This document shows, piece after piece, positions 1 through 11,349 of a stretch of 43,969 bases of DNA. The notes under the pieces were generated by a model. The model did no database searches and was not told the origin of the DNA. It saw nothing but the letters and a program-made list of their open reading frames with translations. The DNA lies in the NCBI GenBank assembly GCA_021371965.1, contig JAJFVE010000167.1, positions 1-43,969 on the forward strand, given 5' to 3'. Both the position numbers and the translations under genes were made by a program. Source of the DNA: Planctomycetaceae bacterium. Its GTDB lineage: Bacteria > Planctomycetota > Phycisphaerae > SM23-33. Position 1 is the first letter of the stretch, and the number at the start of each line of letters is the position of its first letter.

Positions 1-693
1 GTCGCCGAAGGTGACCTGCGGGTTGATGTCCGACGCCAGGGCCAGTTCCTCCCCGCTGTTGAGGTCCAGCAGCGAGCCGACGACCGTCGTCGTGCCGATG
101 TCGAACGCGACGCCGTAGCTCTGGCCCGTCGTGTCGCCGGGTTCGACGTCGACGAGGTGATGATCGGTGAAAACCGCTGTGCCCGTAAAGGCGTTGCTCC
201 GCAGCACGCCGCCGAGTTTGCGCAGGACGCGCAGGTTGACTTTGGCCGGGCCAACAACTTCCTGCAGGCGCATCAGGTCGCTGCGGTGGTCGTCCATCGT
301 CGGAGCAGGCAGTTTGAAACAGACTTTGCGAACGGCAGGTTGAACGTCGGCGATGGCCTTGTCCTGCGCCTCGGCGAGGATCTTATGCACGTCGCCCAGG
401 CGCGAGGATTGCGGAATACTGATGACGGCGTCGTCGCAGATGCGTCCCTGGCAGGCGAGGCGCCATCCCGCGGCGAGCTCCTCGGCCGAGAAGAACCGCC
501 GGCAGGCCTCGCTGCCCTCGCAGGCGCCGCTGGAGACCTGGACGCGGCACTTGCCGCAGACGCCCTTGCCGCCGCAGGGAGACTGGATGGTCAGCCCCAC
601 GCGCCCGGCGGCCTCGACGATGGTGGTTCCCGGAAGCACGAACACCGTTCGCCCCTGCGGCTCAAACGTCACGCGGCACTGCTTGTCGGACAT
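1..693 (-). CDS. RamA-like ferredoxin/ASKHA corrinoid-activation protein (3' end outside window)
   Basis: Only the first 231 codons are inside the window; the gene runs off the left edge. Residues 30-70 carry a plant-type 2Fe-2S signature with spacing C-x5-C-x2-C (CGGKGVCGKC) and a later Cys in RLAC. At about residue 205 comes FDIGTTT, the phosphate-1 loop of the ASKHA ATPase fold. This order, ferredoxin then actin-like ATPase, is typical of RamA/DUF4445 proteins, which use ATP to reduce the inactive Co(II) corrinoid of methyltransferases. The ATG at 693 is preceded by GGAG seven bases upstream. It lies downstream of gyrB on the same strand, separated by a repeat hairpin. The family call is firm for the domain order; the physiological partner is inferred. 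Confidence 0.85.
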   Translation of the reverse strand, partial: MSDKQCRVTFEPQGRTVFVLPGTTIVEAAGRVGLTIQSPCGGKGVCGKCRVQVSSGACEGSEACRRFFSAEELAAGWRLACQGRICDDAVISIPQSSRLGDVHKILAEAQDKAIADVQPAVRKVCFKLPAPTMDDHRSDLMRLQEVVGPAKVNLRVLRKLGGVLRSNAFTGTAVFTDHHLVDVEPGDTTGQSYGVAFDIGTTTVVGSLLDLNSGEELALASDINPQVTFGD

Positions 694-753
694 CAAAGCA
701 CTCCATAAACAAGGCTCATCTGCTCAGGCCAATATCATATCAAGAAGTGAGAT

Positions 754-844
754 TTCCAATTTTCAATTTCCAATTTTCAATTGAACAACACCTGGTAATC
801 CAGGTCCCGTTTCTCAATTGGAAATTGAAAATTGGAAATTGGAA
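754..844. repeat. Inverted AATTGG-type repeat with inner hairpin, 3' of gyrB
   Basis: Two AT-rich arms built from units like CAATTGGAAATTG face each other at 754-785 and 815-844 and share about 20 complementary bases. The loop holds a perfect small hairpin, ACCTGG-TAAT-CCAGGT, at 790-805. The element begins seven bases after the gyrB stop codon, so it could act as a transcript end, but no T-run follows. A third copy lies at 27106-27140. Confidence 0.85.
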
Positions 845-850
845 CTGTTT

Positions 851-3481
<2,631 letters not shown>

Positions 3482-3580
3482 CTACAAAAATGCACACGAT
3501 TGCCCCGGGCGAAGACATGAAAAAAGCCGCGGAATCTGCCCTGAAAACGATGTCATACGGCCGGCGTGAATCCGGGGGCG

Positions 3581-3609
3581 GGGCGCGGCCGACGATCTCA
3601 GCCGCGCCC
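3581..3609. terminator. GC-rich hairpin between gyrB and the 59-aa ORF
   Basis: A perfect 9-bp stem, GGGCGCGGC (3581-3589) and GCCGCGCCC (3601-3609), encloses an 11-base loop. It lies 15 bases past the stop of the small minus-strand ORF. There is no T-run, so it would be Rho-assisted or purely structural. Confidence 0.35.
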
Positions 3610-3623
3610 GCGGATGCGGGACG

Positions 3624-3803
3624 TCAGCCTGCGACGCGGGTCGTTCCCGCGCAGGTCGTACGCAGCAATTGTACCGTCAGGATACGGGCGCGAACCTGGC
3701 GCAGGATTTCCATCTGCCTCTGGCGCTCCTGGGCGATTTTCTCGGCCGTCGGCGGCACAAACTTGCCTGCTACCCGTCTAATTTCCTGCTCTGCGGTAAA
3801 CAT
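3624..3803 (-). CDS. small hypothetical protein, 59 aa
   Basis: A short minus-strand reading frame starts at ATG 3803 with AAGGA about six bases upstream. The product begins MFTAEQEIRRVAGKFVPP and continues as a charged amphipathic helix rich in Gln and Arg, with no membrane segment or signal peptide. It ends 15 bases before a GC-rich hairpin and lies in the 660-bp gap between gyrB and the DUF6785-like gene. No family was recognised. The ribosome binding site and coding-like composition support it, but it could be chance. Confidence 0.4.
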   Translation of the reverse strand: MFTAEQEIRRVAGKFVPPTAEKIAQERQRQMEILRQVRARILTVQLLRTTCAGTTRVAG

Positions 3804-4009
3804 GATATTTCCTTACCTGCGCAATTGTAGGCCGTCATCCGCCGATCCGGGCAATTTCGTTCCACCGATTCCCGTTGCGATGGCATTTCCGAACAAGAGT
3901 ATCGGCCAACAAAGTCTTAAATCTAAAAGTCTTAGAGAATTTCTACGCAAAAATTATTCGGCGAGTCCTATAAAAGCGCCGCCTGCAGGACAATTTGGGC
4001 AAACGGGAA

Positions 4010-6052
4010 TCAGAGGTAGATCGACGGGACGCGGAACGCCGGCGCCGCCGCGCCCGTCACGCCGTAGTACACCCACGCCACGATCATCCAGATCAAGGCC
4101 GCCAGGATTTCGCCGGCGATGAGGCCGATGAAGACCGGCTTGTACCGCTGGTACCCGCCCGCCCCGCCGACGCGGGTCACCACTTCCTTGATCGCCCATC
4201 CCAGAAGAAAACTCGGGGCGAACTGGCAGATCGTGTCGGTGCCCCAGATGATGAACACCACCGGGTGCAGCGGCCACCATGGGAACCGCAGGCGCAGCCA
4301 CGAGCACGCCATCACCAGCGCCAGCCCGGCCAGCGCGGGCTTGTAGAACGCCGCCTCGGCGGCGATCTTGCCCCAGGCCAGTCCGCCCGCATCGGCGGCT
4401 GCCGGCGCGTCGCGCGTGATCAGGGCGCCGAGACGCTCGAAGGCAAAGGAGGGCATCTGGTTCTGGGCCCAGAAGTAGTGCCGTCCGGCAGCCACGGTGT
4501 ATTCCATATAGATGGTCGCGGGGACTGCCACAGCCAGGGAGATCAGCGCCGCGACGATCATCCACCGGCTCAGGCGTGCGGGGCGCAGGTCCAGGCGGTC
4601 GCCCAGTCGCAAGGCCACTGCCGCCATGGGCATCAGGGCGATCTTGGGATCGTACAGCAGCACGGCGCTGAGCAGGCACAGGATCACAAGCCCTTTAGCG
4701 CCCAGGGCTCCAAAGCCCAGCGCCCCGATCAGCACGCCGCTGGGCCACCACGAAGGCTGGATCATGAACGAGCCGGTCTCGACGTGCACGCGCGTCACGA
4801 CGAGCATCGCCAGGCCGATCAGCACCACCGCCAGGACCGCCGGCAGCCAGTGCAGCCCGGCGCCCTGGTTGAGCAACACGGCGCTGCCCGCGCCGCACAA
4901 CACCAGCCCGCGCAGGCCCCAGAGCTCGCCGCTGGTGACGCCTTCGCCGCGCCGCACGCCCAGGGCGCGAATCGCCAGGGACCCGTAGAACCGCTTGCCC
5001 ACGTACAGCACCATCAACGCCACGCCGATATACGCCCCGAACCGCAGCGAGTTCCAGGTGTCGAACCCGAGCTGCCCCGCGTACGGCGTGTCGGCCGCCC
5101 ACCCACCCGCCAACGCCGAGGCGAACACCGCCGCAAAGAGCATGTGGTTAATGCCGATCGAGAACGAGGCATCGCTACGGATGAAGTACGCCAGGCCGAC
5201 CACCAGGAACACCAGGCGAGGCTGAAACAGCCAATACCAGCGGTGCACGTCCTGCAGGGCGGGGAACCGCTGCACCAGGCCCGTCAGGTTCACGTCCAGC
5301 GGAATGGTGAAGCTCGACTGGGTGTACATCGCCAGGGCGTTGACGCTCAGCCACGTCACCACGCCGCCGCAGGCCAGCCAGAACAGCCCGCTGCGCAGAA
5401 CGCTCGGCGCGGCGCGGGGGTCGGCGCCGCTGGTCAGTTCGGCGGCCACCTCCGCCAGCGGGTACGCCAGGGACTCGCGCTGCGACCACTGGCGGTGAAT
5501 CACCAGCGCCATGCAGAAGTTGCCCACGATGAACAGCCCCGCCAGCGGCATCCAGAACCCCAGCGTGCGCGTGAAGGCCGGCCAGGGGATCACCGCCGGG
5601 CTGGGCCAGCCGTCGGCGCCCTCGACGCCGGTGGTAAACTCGGTGACGATGCGCTTGTACTCGTCAGCGTTGGCGCCCTTTTCGGCCAGCATGACCGGCG
5701 GGGCATATCGCACCAGGTCGTGCTTCTTCCAGTTGGGCTGCGTGCGGTTGAGCTCGTGCGGCGTGACGAGGATGTCCACGAAGCTGTGCAGCATCGTGTA
5801 CCCGGGAATAGCGCTAGCCGCCAGCCCCAGCGCCACCACCACCGCCCACTCCCGGCCCGCCAGCGGCCTCAGGCGCAGCGCCCGCAGGGCCGGGTTGACG
5901 CCGATCAGTCCCACCAGCAGCGCCCCATACACGATGGTAGGAACGAGATTGCCCGCCAGATTGCTCTGCAGCAGCACCCAGTCATTGAAATACGTGAACA
6001 GAGCGATAAACGCCCCGAAGATCAACCCGAGTATGACCGAGCGAAAGCTCAT
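4010..6052 (-). CDS. polytopic membrane protein, DUF6785/DUF6784-like
   Basis: The 680-aa protein starts with a membrane helix (MSFRSVILGLIFGAFIALF) and has roughly 12-14 hydrophobic segments spread over its length. A soluble stretch at about residues 110-160 contains the motif LVRYAPPVML. The layout resembles the planctomycete/verrucomicrobial membrane proteins classed as DUF6785 with a C-terminal DUF6784, which look distantly like oligopeptide-transporter-type proteins; that name is from memory. No catalytic motif is visible, so transport is only a guess. Its start is about 50 bases downstream of a small membrane protein gene on the same strand, and the two may be cotranscribed. Confidence 0.75.
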   Translation of the reverse strand: MSFRSVILGLIFGAFIALFTYFNDWVLLQSNLAGNLVPTIVYGALLVGLIGVNPALRALRLRPLAGREWAVVVALGLAASAIPGYTMLHSFVDILVTPHELNRTQPNWKKHDLVRYAPPVMLAEKGANADEYKRIVTEFTTGVEGADGWPSPAVIPWPAFTRTLGFWMPLAGLFIVGNFCMALVIHRQWSQRESLAYPLAEVAAELTSGADPRAAPSVLRSGLFWLACGGVVTWLSVNALAMYTQSSFTIPLDVNLTGLVQRFPALQDVHRWYWLFQPRLVFLVVGLAYFIRSDASFSIGINHMLFAAVFASALAGGWAADTPYAGQLGFDTWNSLRFGAYIGVALMVLYVGKRFYGSLAIRALGVRRGEGVTSGELWGLRGLVLCGAGSAVLLNQGAGLHWLPAVLAVVLIGLAMLVVTRVHVETGSFMIQPSWWPSGVLIGALGFGALGAKGLVILCLLSAVLLYDPKIALMPMAAVALRLGDRLDLRPARLSRWMIVAALISLAVAVPATIYMEYTVAAGRHYFWAQNQMPSFAFERLGALITRDAPAAADAGGLAWGKIAAEAAFYKPALAGLALVMACSWLRLRFPWWPLHPVVFIIWGTDTICQFAPSFLLGWAIKEVVTRVGGAGGYQRYKPVFIGLIAGEILAALIWMIVAWVYYGVTGAAAPAFRVPSIYL

Positions 6053-6101
6053 GCCGTGAAGGTACCACGTTCGTAGTGACGCCGTAAGGCGTTTCTCACA
6101 G

Positions 6102-6425
6102 CTACAGCATTATGTGAGGTATTTCCCACGCGAAGAGACAGAAGATCGGCCATACTACCGAAACAAGCCAACCAATATTCACCACGATGAGAACCAGCAA
6201 GGGCCTGCCGCGAAAGATAGTTCCTGTCAGAAGAATTGCCAGAGGAAGCACAAGCATCCAAGGGGCTGTCGTCGCCAGAATTTCCGTTACTCTTGGCAAC
6301 CCCCTGCCCATATGTTCAACCTGGTTGTGATAGTGAACGTGGTGATATCCGTAACTTAACCAAGCAGATAACAGAGATGCTGAGGTAGCGAACAACACGC
6401 GAATCAGATTCTCAGTTTTTGACAT
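6102..6425 (-). CDS. small membrane protein, 107 aa
   Basis: The start at 6425 (MSKTENLIRVLF) has a good ribosome binding site, GGAAGGGG, five bases upstream; longer versions of the frame are unlikely. Three hydrophobic segments are visible at about residues 8-25, 50-66 and 72-98, with a His-rich loop (YHHVHYHNQVEH) between the first two. No family was recognised. Base composition is less GC-rich than the flanking genes, which may mean later acquisition. It lies between the PHP-domain gene and the DUF6785-like gene on the same strand. Confidence 0.65.
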   Translation of the reverse strand: MSKTENLIRVLFATSASLLSAWLSYGYHHVHYHNQVEHMGRGLPRVTEILATTAPWMLVLPLAILLTGTIFRGRPLLVLIVVNIGWLVSVVWPIFCLFAWEIPHIML

Positions 6426-6475
6426 TTCAGCCCCTTCCCGGCTCCAACCAATGCTCAATCTGACGAAAGATCCCC

Positions 6476-7909
6476 TTACGCCGACACTACAAACACCGGA
6501 CTCGACCACGCCTGCGCGCCGCTGGCGCACGTCACGCGGGCGTAGTAATACACAAAGCGTCCCACGTATTTTGAATCCAACCACAAGCTATCCATCGCAT
6601 CGTTGTCTCGGGCGGTCAACTTCGCCTGCCAATGGCCGGGGCGCTGCGAGACCATCACGCGGCCGTTGCGGATGACGTCGATCGAGACGATGTCGCTCTG
6701 GGCGGCCGCGGTGATTTCGATCGCCCGATCGCCGCCGGGCCATTTGGTCTTCTCGCCGCCGCTCAAGCCGGCGATCTCTACATCAAGATAGATCCGCTCC
6801 AGACTCGTCGCGTAGCACTTGCGCGTGGCGATGGCGGCGTAGACGCTCTGGCGTGTCAGCGCGTCGCATCGCACGGCCGTCATCCCGGGCAGGCGGTCGA
6901 TGTGGCCGGGCTCGAAGCCCCCGCCGGCGGGCATGGTCGCGTGCGTGTCGGTGCCGCCGACGAAGCCCACCCGCAGCCCGCGGGCGAGGAAGTCCTGCAC
7001 GTAGCTCGGGCCCGGGTTCACGTCCTTGAGGGCGTTGGGGTTGCCGCGATATTCGCTGGTGCCCCACTTGGAATGAATCTCCACCACCGGCATCGCGGCC
7101 GCGCCAGGATAGATCGCGTCGGGGATCTCGCCGTGCTTGCCGCTGCGCGTGGTGTGGTGCGGCACGACGATGAACTGCCCGGCCCCCATCTTCTCCTCGA
7201 GCTTGCCCGCCAGCGTCAGCAGATTGCCGTCGTCGTGCTGGTCGATGAACATCTCCGGCCAGCGCGTCATGTAGACGTTGGCGTCGCCGCCGGCGCCGCC
7301 GATCAGCGAGGCCTCATATGCCGGCAGCGTCACGAACGCCGGCGGATCGTCGTGGGCCTCGCAGGCCAGCATCTGCTGCTTGAACCGCGCGAACTCGCAG
7401 CGCCCGTTCGAGACGTGGTCGGCCACGGCCATCCAGTCCAGCCCGCTGACGTACCGCCCAGCCGCATATCCGAAGTCCAGCGAGCGGCACTTGTCGGGAT
7501 GGCACTGGCTGAGCACGGTGTGCACGTGCGGATCGCCCCAGAGGATTTCCTGGCAGTCCTTTGCAGTACACAGCGTCGGGTTGCTGTAGAAAACCTGCCC
7601 GCCCAGTTCGGCAGCGAGGCGCGAGAAGCCTTCCACAGCCGCCAGGCCGTCCACCATCGCTACGGCAGGCTGACCGGGGGCGAAGGAAATCTCGGCCAGC
7701 AGCCGGCCGTGCTGGTCGCTCAGGCGCACGCTCTGGCGGCACTGCACGCTGGGGTAGCCCAGTTCGTCCAGCACGGCTGCGCACGCGCGAAAGGCCTTGC
7801 CCGGGCGCGTGATGGTGGGGATGGCCACAGCCACCCTGGCCGGGGCCCCGCCGGGGGCCTCCAGCGCCAACACGCGCTGGTCGTATCGCGGTGGAAAGAT
7901 AATGCTCAT
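6476..7909 (-). CDS. PHP-domain metal-dependent hydrolase, DUF3604-like
   Basis: The 477-aa protein has PHP-superfamily metal ligands: WGDPHVHT near residue 126, a DWMAVADHVS segment near 155, PHHTTRSGKHG near 253 and GGTDTHATMP near 318. The order and the WGD-H-H-T opening resemble DUF3604 proteins, predicted metal-dependent phosphoesterases. A C-terminal beta-rich domain ending in YYYARVTC follows. No signal peptide is seen from the chosen start (MSIIFPPRYDQ, 7909). A longer frame to 7999 is possible, but its first codons fall in a palindromic repeat at 7963-7997, so the shorter start is preferred although its ribosome binding site is weak. The substrate is unknown. Confidence 0.8.
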   Translation of the reverse strand: MSIIFPPRYDQRVLALEAPGGAPARVAVAIPTITRPGKAFRACAAVLDELGYPSVQCRQSVRLSDQHGRLLAEISFAPGQPAVAMVDGLAAVEGFSRLAAELGGQVFYSNPTLCTAKDCQEILWGDPHVHTVLSQCHPDKCRSLDFGYAAGRYVSGLDWMAVADHVSNGRCEFARFKQQMLACEAHDDPPAFVTLPAYEASLIGGAGGDANVYMTRWPEMFIDQHDDGNLLTLAGKLEEKMGAGQFIVVPHHTTRSGKHGEIPDAIYPGAAAMPVVEIHSKWGTSEYRGNPNALKDVNPGPSYVQDFLARGLRVGFVGGTDTHATMPAGGGFEPGHIDRLPGMTAVRCDALTRQSVYAAIATRKCYATSLERIYLDVEIAGLSGGEKTKWPGGDRAIEITAAAQSDIVSIDVIRNGRVMVSQRPGHWQAKLTARDNDAMDSLWLDSKYVGRFVYYYARVTCASGAQAWSSPVFVVSA

Positions 7910-7962
7910 GCCCGAAGTGTAAGCCTCGTCGCAGCCCCTTGCCAGCACGAACCGCCCCCGGC

Positions 7963-7997
7963 GTGGCATGGGCGCCTCCAGGAAACGGCCATGCCAC
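7963..7997. repeat. GGCATGG palindrome, rsmA-type repeat family
   Basis: GTGGCATGG (7963-7971) and CCATGCCAC (7989-7997) form a 9-bp perfect stem around a 17-base loop. The arm sequence matches the CATGGGCG/CGCCCATG modules found inside rsmA. It fills the 100-bp spacer between the transglutaminase stop and the PHP gene start. Confidence 0.7.
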
Positions 7998-8008
7998 AAA
8001 ACACGCCC

Positions 8009-10102
8009 TCAAGGCCTGACGGCCGAGAACCATCCCGGAATCTGCGAACGCAGGATCTGGACTTCATCGCTGGAGGCCGCGCCGCTGTAGCGGGCCTTCT
8101 GATAGAGCCGATACCACCCAACAGCCCAGCGGGCCAAAGCCGCCTGGCGGACCTTGTGGGCGGGAATCTGTTCGGCGGCGCGTTCAAGCCGCCTGACGAA
8201 TTGGGCCAGCGTCTCGTCGCCGCGGCGGCGCAGGCCCAGGCGGCGGACGCGGCGGTCGGCGGAGGCCAGCATGGCGCCCAGTTCGGTGCGGGCGTGGCGC
8301 CATCCGGCGGTTTGCTGTTTGCGGCGTCGCGCCAGGACTCGCCAGGCAGCGACCGTGACCAGGACGATCACGACGGCCAGCCCCTTGCCCCTCACCAGCG
8401 CCGCCAGCAGGCGCACGAGCATATCTGCCAACCAGATCAGCAGGCCCTTGATGCCCTCCAATCGCACAATCGCTAGCAGGCGGGCAAGGTGGAATCCCAG
8501 CAGGTCCCAGAAGTAGCCCAGGGAGCTGTGCTGCTGCGAGCCGGGCACGCCGGCAGGCGGCGTCGCCTCGACCAGGACCCATCCGCGCTGATCGTCCCAG
8601 GCTTCGACCCAGGCGTGGGCGTCGGCGTTGCGGGCGATCCAGTACTCGCCGTAGGGATTGCGTTCGCTGGCGACAAAGCCCGTCACGTACCGCGTCGGCA
8701 CGCCGTGGCAGCGGAGCATGATGGCCGCGGCCGAGGCGAACATCTCGCAGTGCGCGGGCGGTTTCTCCGACAGGAAATAGCCCAGGGGATCTTCGCCGGA
8801 GGGAATGCTCACGCCCAGGTGGTACTGGAAGTTCGCCTGGAAATAGCGTTCGATCCGCCGGATGGCCTCGCCGGTGGACCGGCAGCCGTTCAGGACGCGC
8901 AGGCTCTCGTCTCGCACGCGCTGATCGAGATCGCCGGGCAGCGAGAGGCAGTCACTACGGACACGCGACGCCAGCGGAGCAGGCGGCGCCCCCGGCGAGG
9001 CGTTCATGGGACGATAGAGCACGTACTGCGAGTCGTCCAGCATGTCCGTCGCGCTGAGCGTTTCGGCCGAGTCCTCGCGCAGTCTCTGCGTCGCCACGAC
9101 GGCCATAGTCGTTTCCAGCGGCATGAAGACGGCGCTGGTATGCACGGCCGCCGGATGCACCGTCAACTGCCGCCAGGAACCCTGCGGCCCGCGGCGGACC
9201 CAGAAGAGGTTCCAGATGTCGCCGGGAGGCTCGACGCCGTCGACGCGCTGCGGCCACGGCCAGAGCGTGCGCCAGTCCTGCGGATTGGTCCAGGTGCTGT
9301 GGAGTTTGTCGAACAGCACGTACGCCCGCCCGCGAAGATACCCCGGCGCCTCGGCCGACTGAACGCGCAGCGCCACCTCGGCCGCATTGTACATGCGGAT
9401 GTTCGTCATCGAGCGCAGGCGCGACTCCTCGTCGAAGCCCATCTGCGGATTGCCCCGGATCAGCGCCGCCCACAGCGTGAGCTTCTCGTAAATCTCCTTC
9501 TTGTAGCGCCCCACCAGCTCGGAGGCCCCCGCCGCCGCCAGCAGCGCCACCACCAGCGTAGCGGCCGCCGCCGCGTTGCGCGCGCCCACCGGCCGCGACG
9601 ACGCCACCCGCCGCCGCGCGGCAGAGAGATACATCATCGCCGAACCGGCCAGCGCCAGCGACAGCGCCAGGAACAGCCTGCCGGACTCCAGGTATGACAC
9701 CACGCCGCGTTCCAGCGCCAGCCCGCCGGCGAAGATCATGATGATCGTCGCGTACAGCACTATCGTCGAAGGCAGGGCGCCCTTCTGCCGCAGGAAGAGC
9801 TCGAGCACCATCAGCGTCAAAAAGTACAGCGGCGTGACGTAGATCATCGACAGCGCCGAGACGACCAGGCTGCCGGTGGGGTCCTCATTGGCCCATTGCG
9901 AAAAGGCCGCGAACGCCAGCGCCAGCAGCAGCCGCAGGATCAGGCGCAGCGTCCGGCGCAGCGACAGGGTCCACCACCCCCCCAGGCCGACCAGGCCGAC
10001 GGCCCACAGCATCGCCGGGGCGACCCAGCGACCCGACATGATCGCCAGCGCCCCGCCGCAGAGGGTCACCATCACCATCGCCATGACGCGCTGGAGGTTC
10101 AC
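8009..10102 (-). CDS. membrane transglutaminase-like protein (TgpA-type, DUF3488/DUF4129 layout)
   Basis: The 697-aa protein opens with a cluster of about six membrane helices, then a periplasmic region with a transglutaminase core, one more membrane helix near residue 560 and a cytoplasmic DUF4129-like tail. Core residues are Cys at about 451 (AHCEMFASAA), His at about 497 (NADAHAWVE) and an acidic residue at about 511. That third residue is Glu (VEATPP) where the family usually has Asp. The GTG start at 10102 overlaps the stop of the DUF58 gene as GTGA, so translation is coupled. It is the last gene of a moxR-DUF58-transglutaminase operon, a widespread set thought to serve envelope-protein assembly or modification. 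A longer frame to 10165 only reads back into the DUF58 gene. Confidence 0.88.
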   Translation of the reverse strand: MNLQRVMAMVMVTLCGGALAIMSGRWVAPAMLWAVGLVGLGGWWTLSLRRTLRLILRLLLALAFAAFSQWANEDPTGSLVVSALSMIYVTPLYFLTLMVLELFLRQKGALPSTIVLYATIIMIFAGGLALERGVVSYLESGRLFLALSLALAGSAMMYLSAARRRVASSRPVGARNAAAAATLVVALLAAAGASELVGRYKKEIYEKLTLWAALIRGNPQMGFDEESRLRSMTNIRMYNAAEVALRVQSAEAPGYLRGRAYVLFDKLHSTWTNPQDWRTLWPWPQRVDGVEPPGDIWNLFWVRRGPQGSWRQLTVHPAAVHTSAVFMPLETTMAVVATQRLREDSAETLSATDMLDDSQYVLYRPMNASPGAPPAPLASRVRSDCLSLPGDLDQRVRDESLRVLNGCRSTGEAIRRIERYFQANFQYHLGVSIPSGEDPLGYFLSEKPPAHCEMFASAAAIMLRCHGVPTRYVTGFVASERNPYGEYWIARNADAHAWVEAWDDQRGWVLVEATPPAGVPGSQQHSSLGYFWDLLGFHLARLLAIVRLEGIKGLLIWLADMLVRLLAALVRGKGLAVVIVLVTVAAWRVLARRRKQQTAGWRHARTELGAMLASADRRVRRLGLRRRGDETLAQFVRRLERAAEQIPAHKVRQAALARWAVGWYRLYQKARYSGAASSDEVQILRSQIPGWFSAVRP

Positions 10103-11349
10103 AGGCTCAGCACCCTCCCCTCGCGCACGTCCTGGCTGGTGCAGACCCGCACCGACGCCATCCACGGTTCGCTACCGGCAAGCTCCGGCGGCGTGCCGCG
10201 GTCGCTGACCAGGGCCACCTTGACGCTGCAACCGGACTGCGCGGCCGAGCGGATCAATTCCAGGCGCGGGCGGTCCCAGTCCAGCAGCACGCAAACCATC
10301 GCCGAGACGTTGGGCAAGATGCCCGCCAGCTCGGGCGTGAGCTTGATGAACGGATTGCCTCGGCAGGGACCCACGCACGCCAGCACCTCCAGGATATTGT
10401 CGAAGGCCGTCGTGTGCCGCCCCGTGCGGAACGTGTAGAGCTGCGGACCGGCGGCGAAGATGTCGACGATGTACTCGCCGCGGCTAAGCACTTCCGCTGC
10501 CGCCGCCGTCAGCGAGACCGCCGCCTCGAGCGCCTCGCTGCGCCGCCGCGACAGCCGACGCGGGTGCGGCATGTACGTGTCGAGCACCAGCGCGACGCGG
10601 GAGTAGTATTCTTCCTGGAACTCCTTGACGGCCGGCGCCGCCAGGCGCGCCCACGAGCGGAAGTCGATGTGGCGCGTCGAATCGCCGGGGCGGAAGTCGC
10701 GGCTGCCGAAATATTCCGGGCTCTCGCCCACGCGCGAGCTGAAGGCGATCCCGCCGGGCTGGTGCCGCTGGGTCATCGACAGTTCCAGACGCTCCAGCGG
10801 GGTAAAACTGGGCACCACCGTCAGCCGTCCGGCCGCACGGCTGCCGCCCATGCGGCGCACGAGGTTGAACGGAAACGTGCTGTACGCCGTCAGGGCGCCC
10901 AGGTCGTACTGCCCACGCCGCAGAGCCATCAGGTCCACCGTCAAGGCGCCGCCCTGCCCGCAGGAGAGGCTGGCGATGCTGTCAGCGTGGTTGAGCTGCC
11001 GCAGCGACTTGGGAAGATTGAACAGGCCCAGCCCCACGTCGAAGGCCCGGCGATGCGGGGATTCGTTGACCACCGTCAGCCTGGCCTGCAGCCGCTGCCC
11101 CGCGGCGGCCCGAGCCGGCAGCGGACCTTCGATCCGCAGACGCGGACGCAGGATCAGGGAGATCGAACCGGCCGCCATATAGAGGATCAGCATTGCGATG
11201 AAGATGCAGTAGACCGGGACCATCACGGTGACCGAGCCGGCCACGCCGGAGATCAGAATGGCCGCCACGAGCGTGCGCCCGCCGCTGGTGAGGTCGAACC
11301 GCCACGACCGGCCCAGCAGGTGTCGCAGGCTTGGACGCGGGGATTTCAC
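10099..11349 (-). CDS. DUF58 domain protein
   Basis: The 416-aa protein has two N-terminal membrane helices (residues 25-65), a beta-rich domain, and the DUF58 signature around residues 195-260 with EYFGSRDFRPGDSTRHIDF and SWARLAAP. The C-terminal part resembles a degenerate von Willebrand A fold (VALVLDTY). DUF58 proteins are usual partners of MoxR ATPases. It starts with GTG at 11349, overlapping the moxR stop as GTGA, and ends overlapping the start of the transglutaminase gene. Both junctions imply coupled translation and a fixed stoichiometry. The molecular function is not established for the family. Confidence 0.9.
   Translation of the reverse strand: MKSPRPSLRHLLGRSWRFDLTSGGRTLVAAILISGVAGSVTVMVPVYCIFIAMLILYMAAGSISLILRPRLRIEGPLPARAAAGQRLQARLTVVNESPHRRAFDVGLGLFNLPKSLRQLNHADSIASLSCGQGGALTVDLMALRRGQYDLGALTAYSTFPFNLVRRMGGSRAAGRLTVVPSFTPLERLELSMTQRHQPGGIAFSSRVGESPEYFGSRDFRPGDSTRHIDFRSWARLAAPAVKEFQEEYYSRVALVLDTYMPHPRRLSRRRSEALEAAVSLTAAAAEVLSRGEYIVDIFAAGPQLYTFRTGRHTTAFDNILEVLACVGPCRGNPFIKLTPELAGILPNVSAMVCVLLDWDRPRLELIRSAAQSGCSVKVALVSDRGTPPELAGSEPWMASVRVCTSQDVREGRVLSL

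Noticed and set aside
3995..6076. 693-codon plus-strand frame opposite the DUF6785-like gene
   Set aside because: His/Gln/Arg-rich low-complexity translation typical of the antisense of a membrane-protein gene; no start signal or domain.
6632..8476. 614-codon plus-strand frame spanning the PHP and transglutaminase genes
   Set aside because: It crosses two well-supported minus-strand genes and has no recognisable motif.
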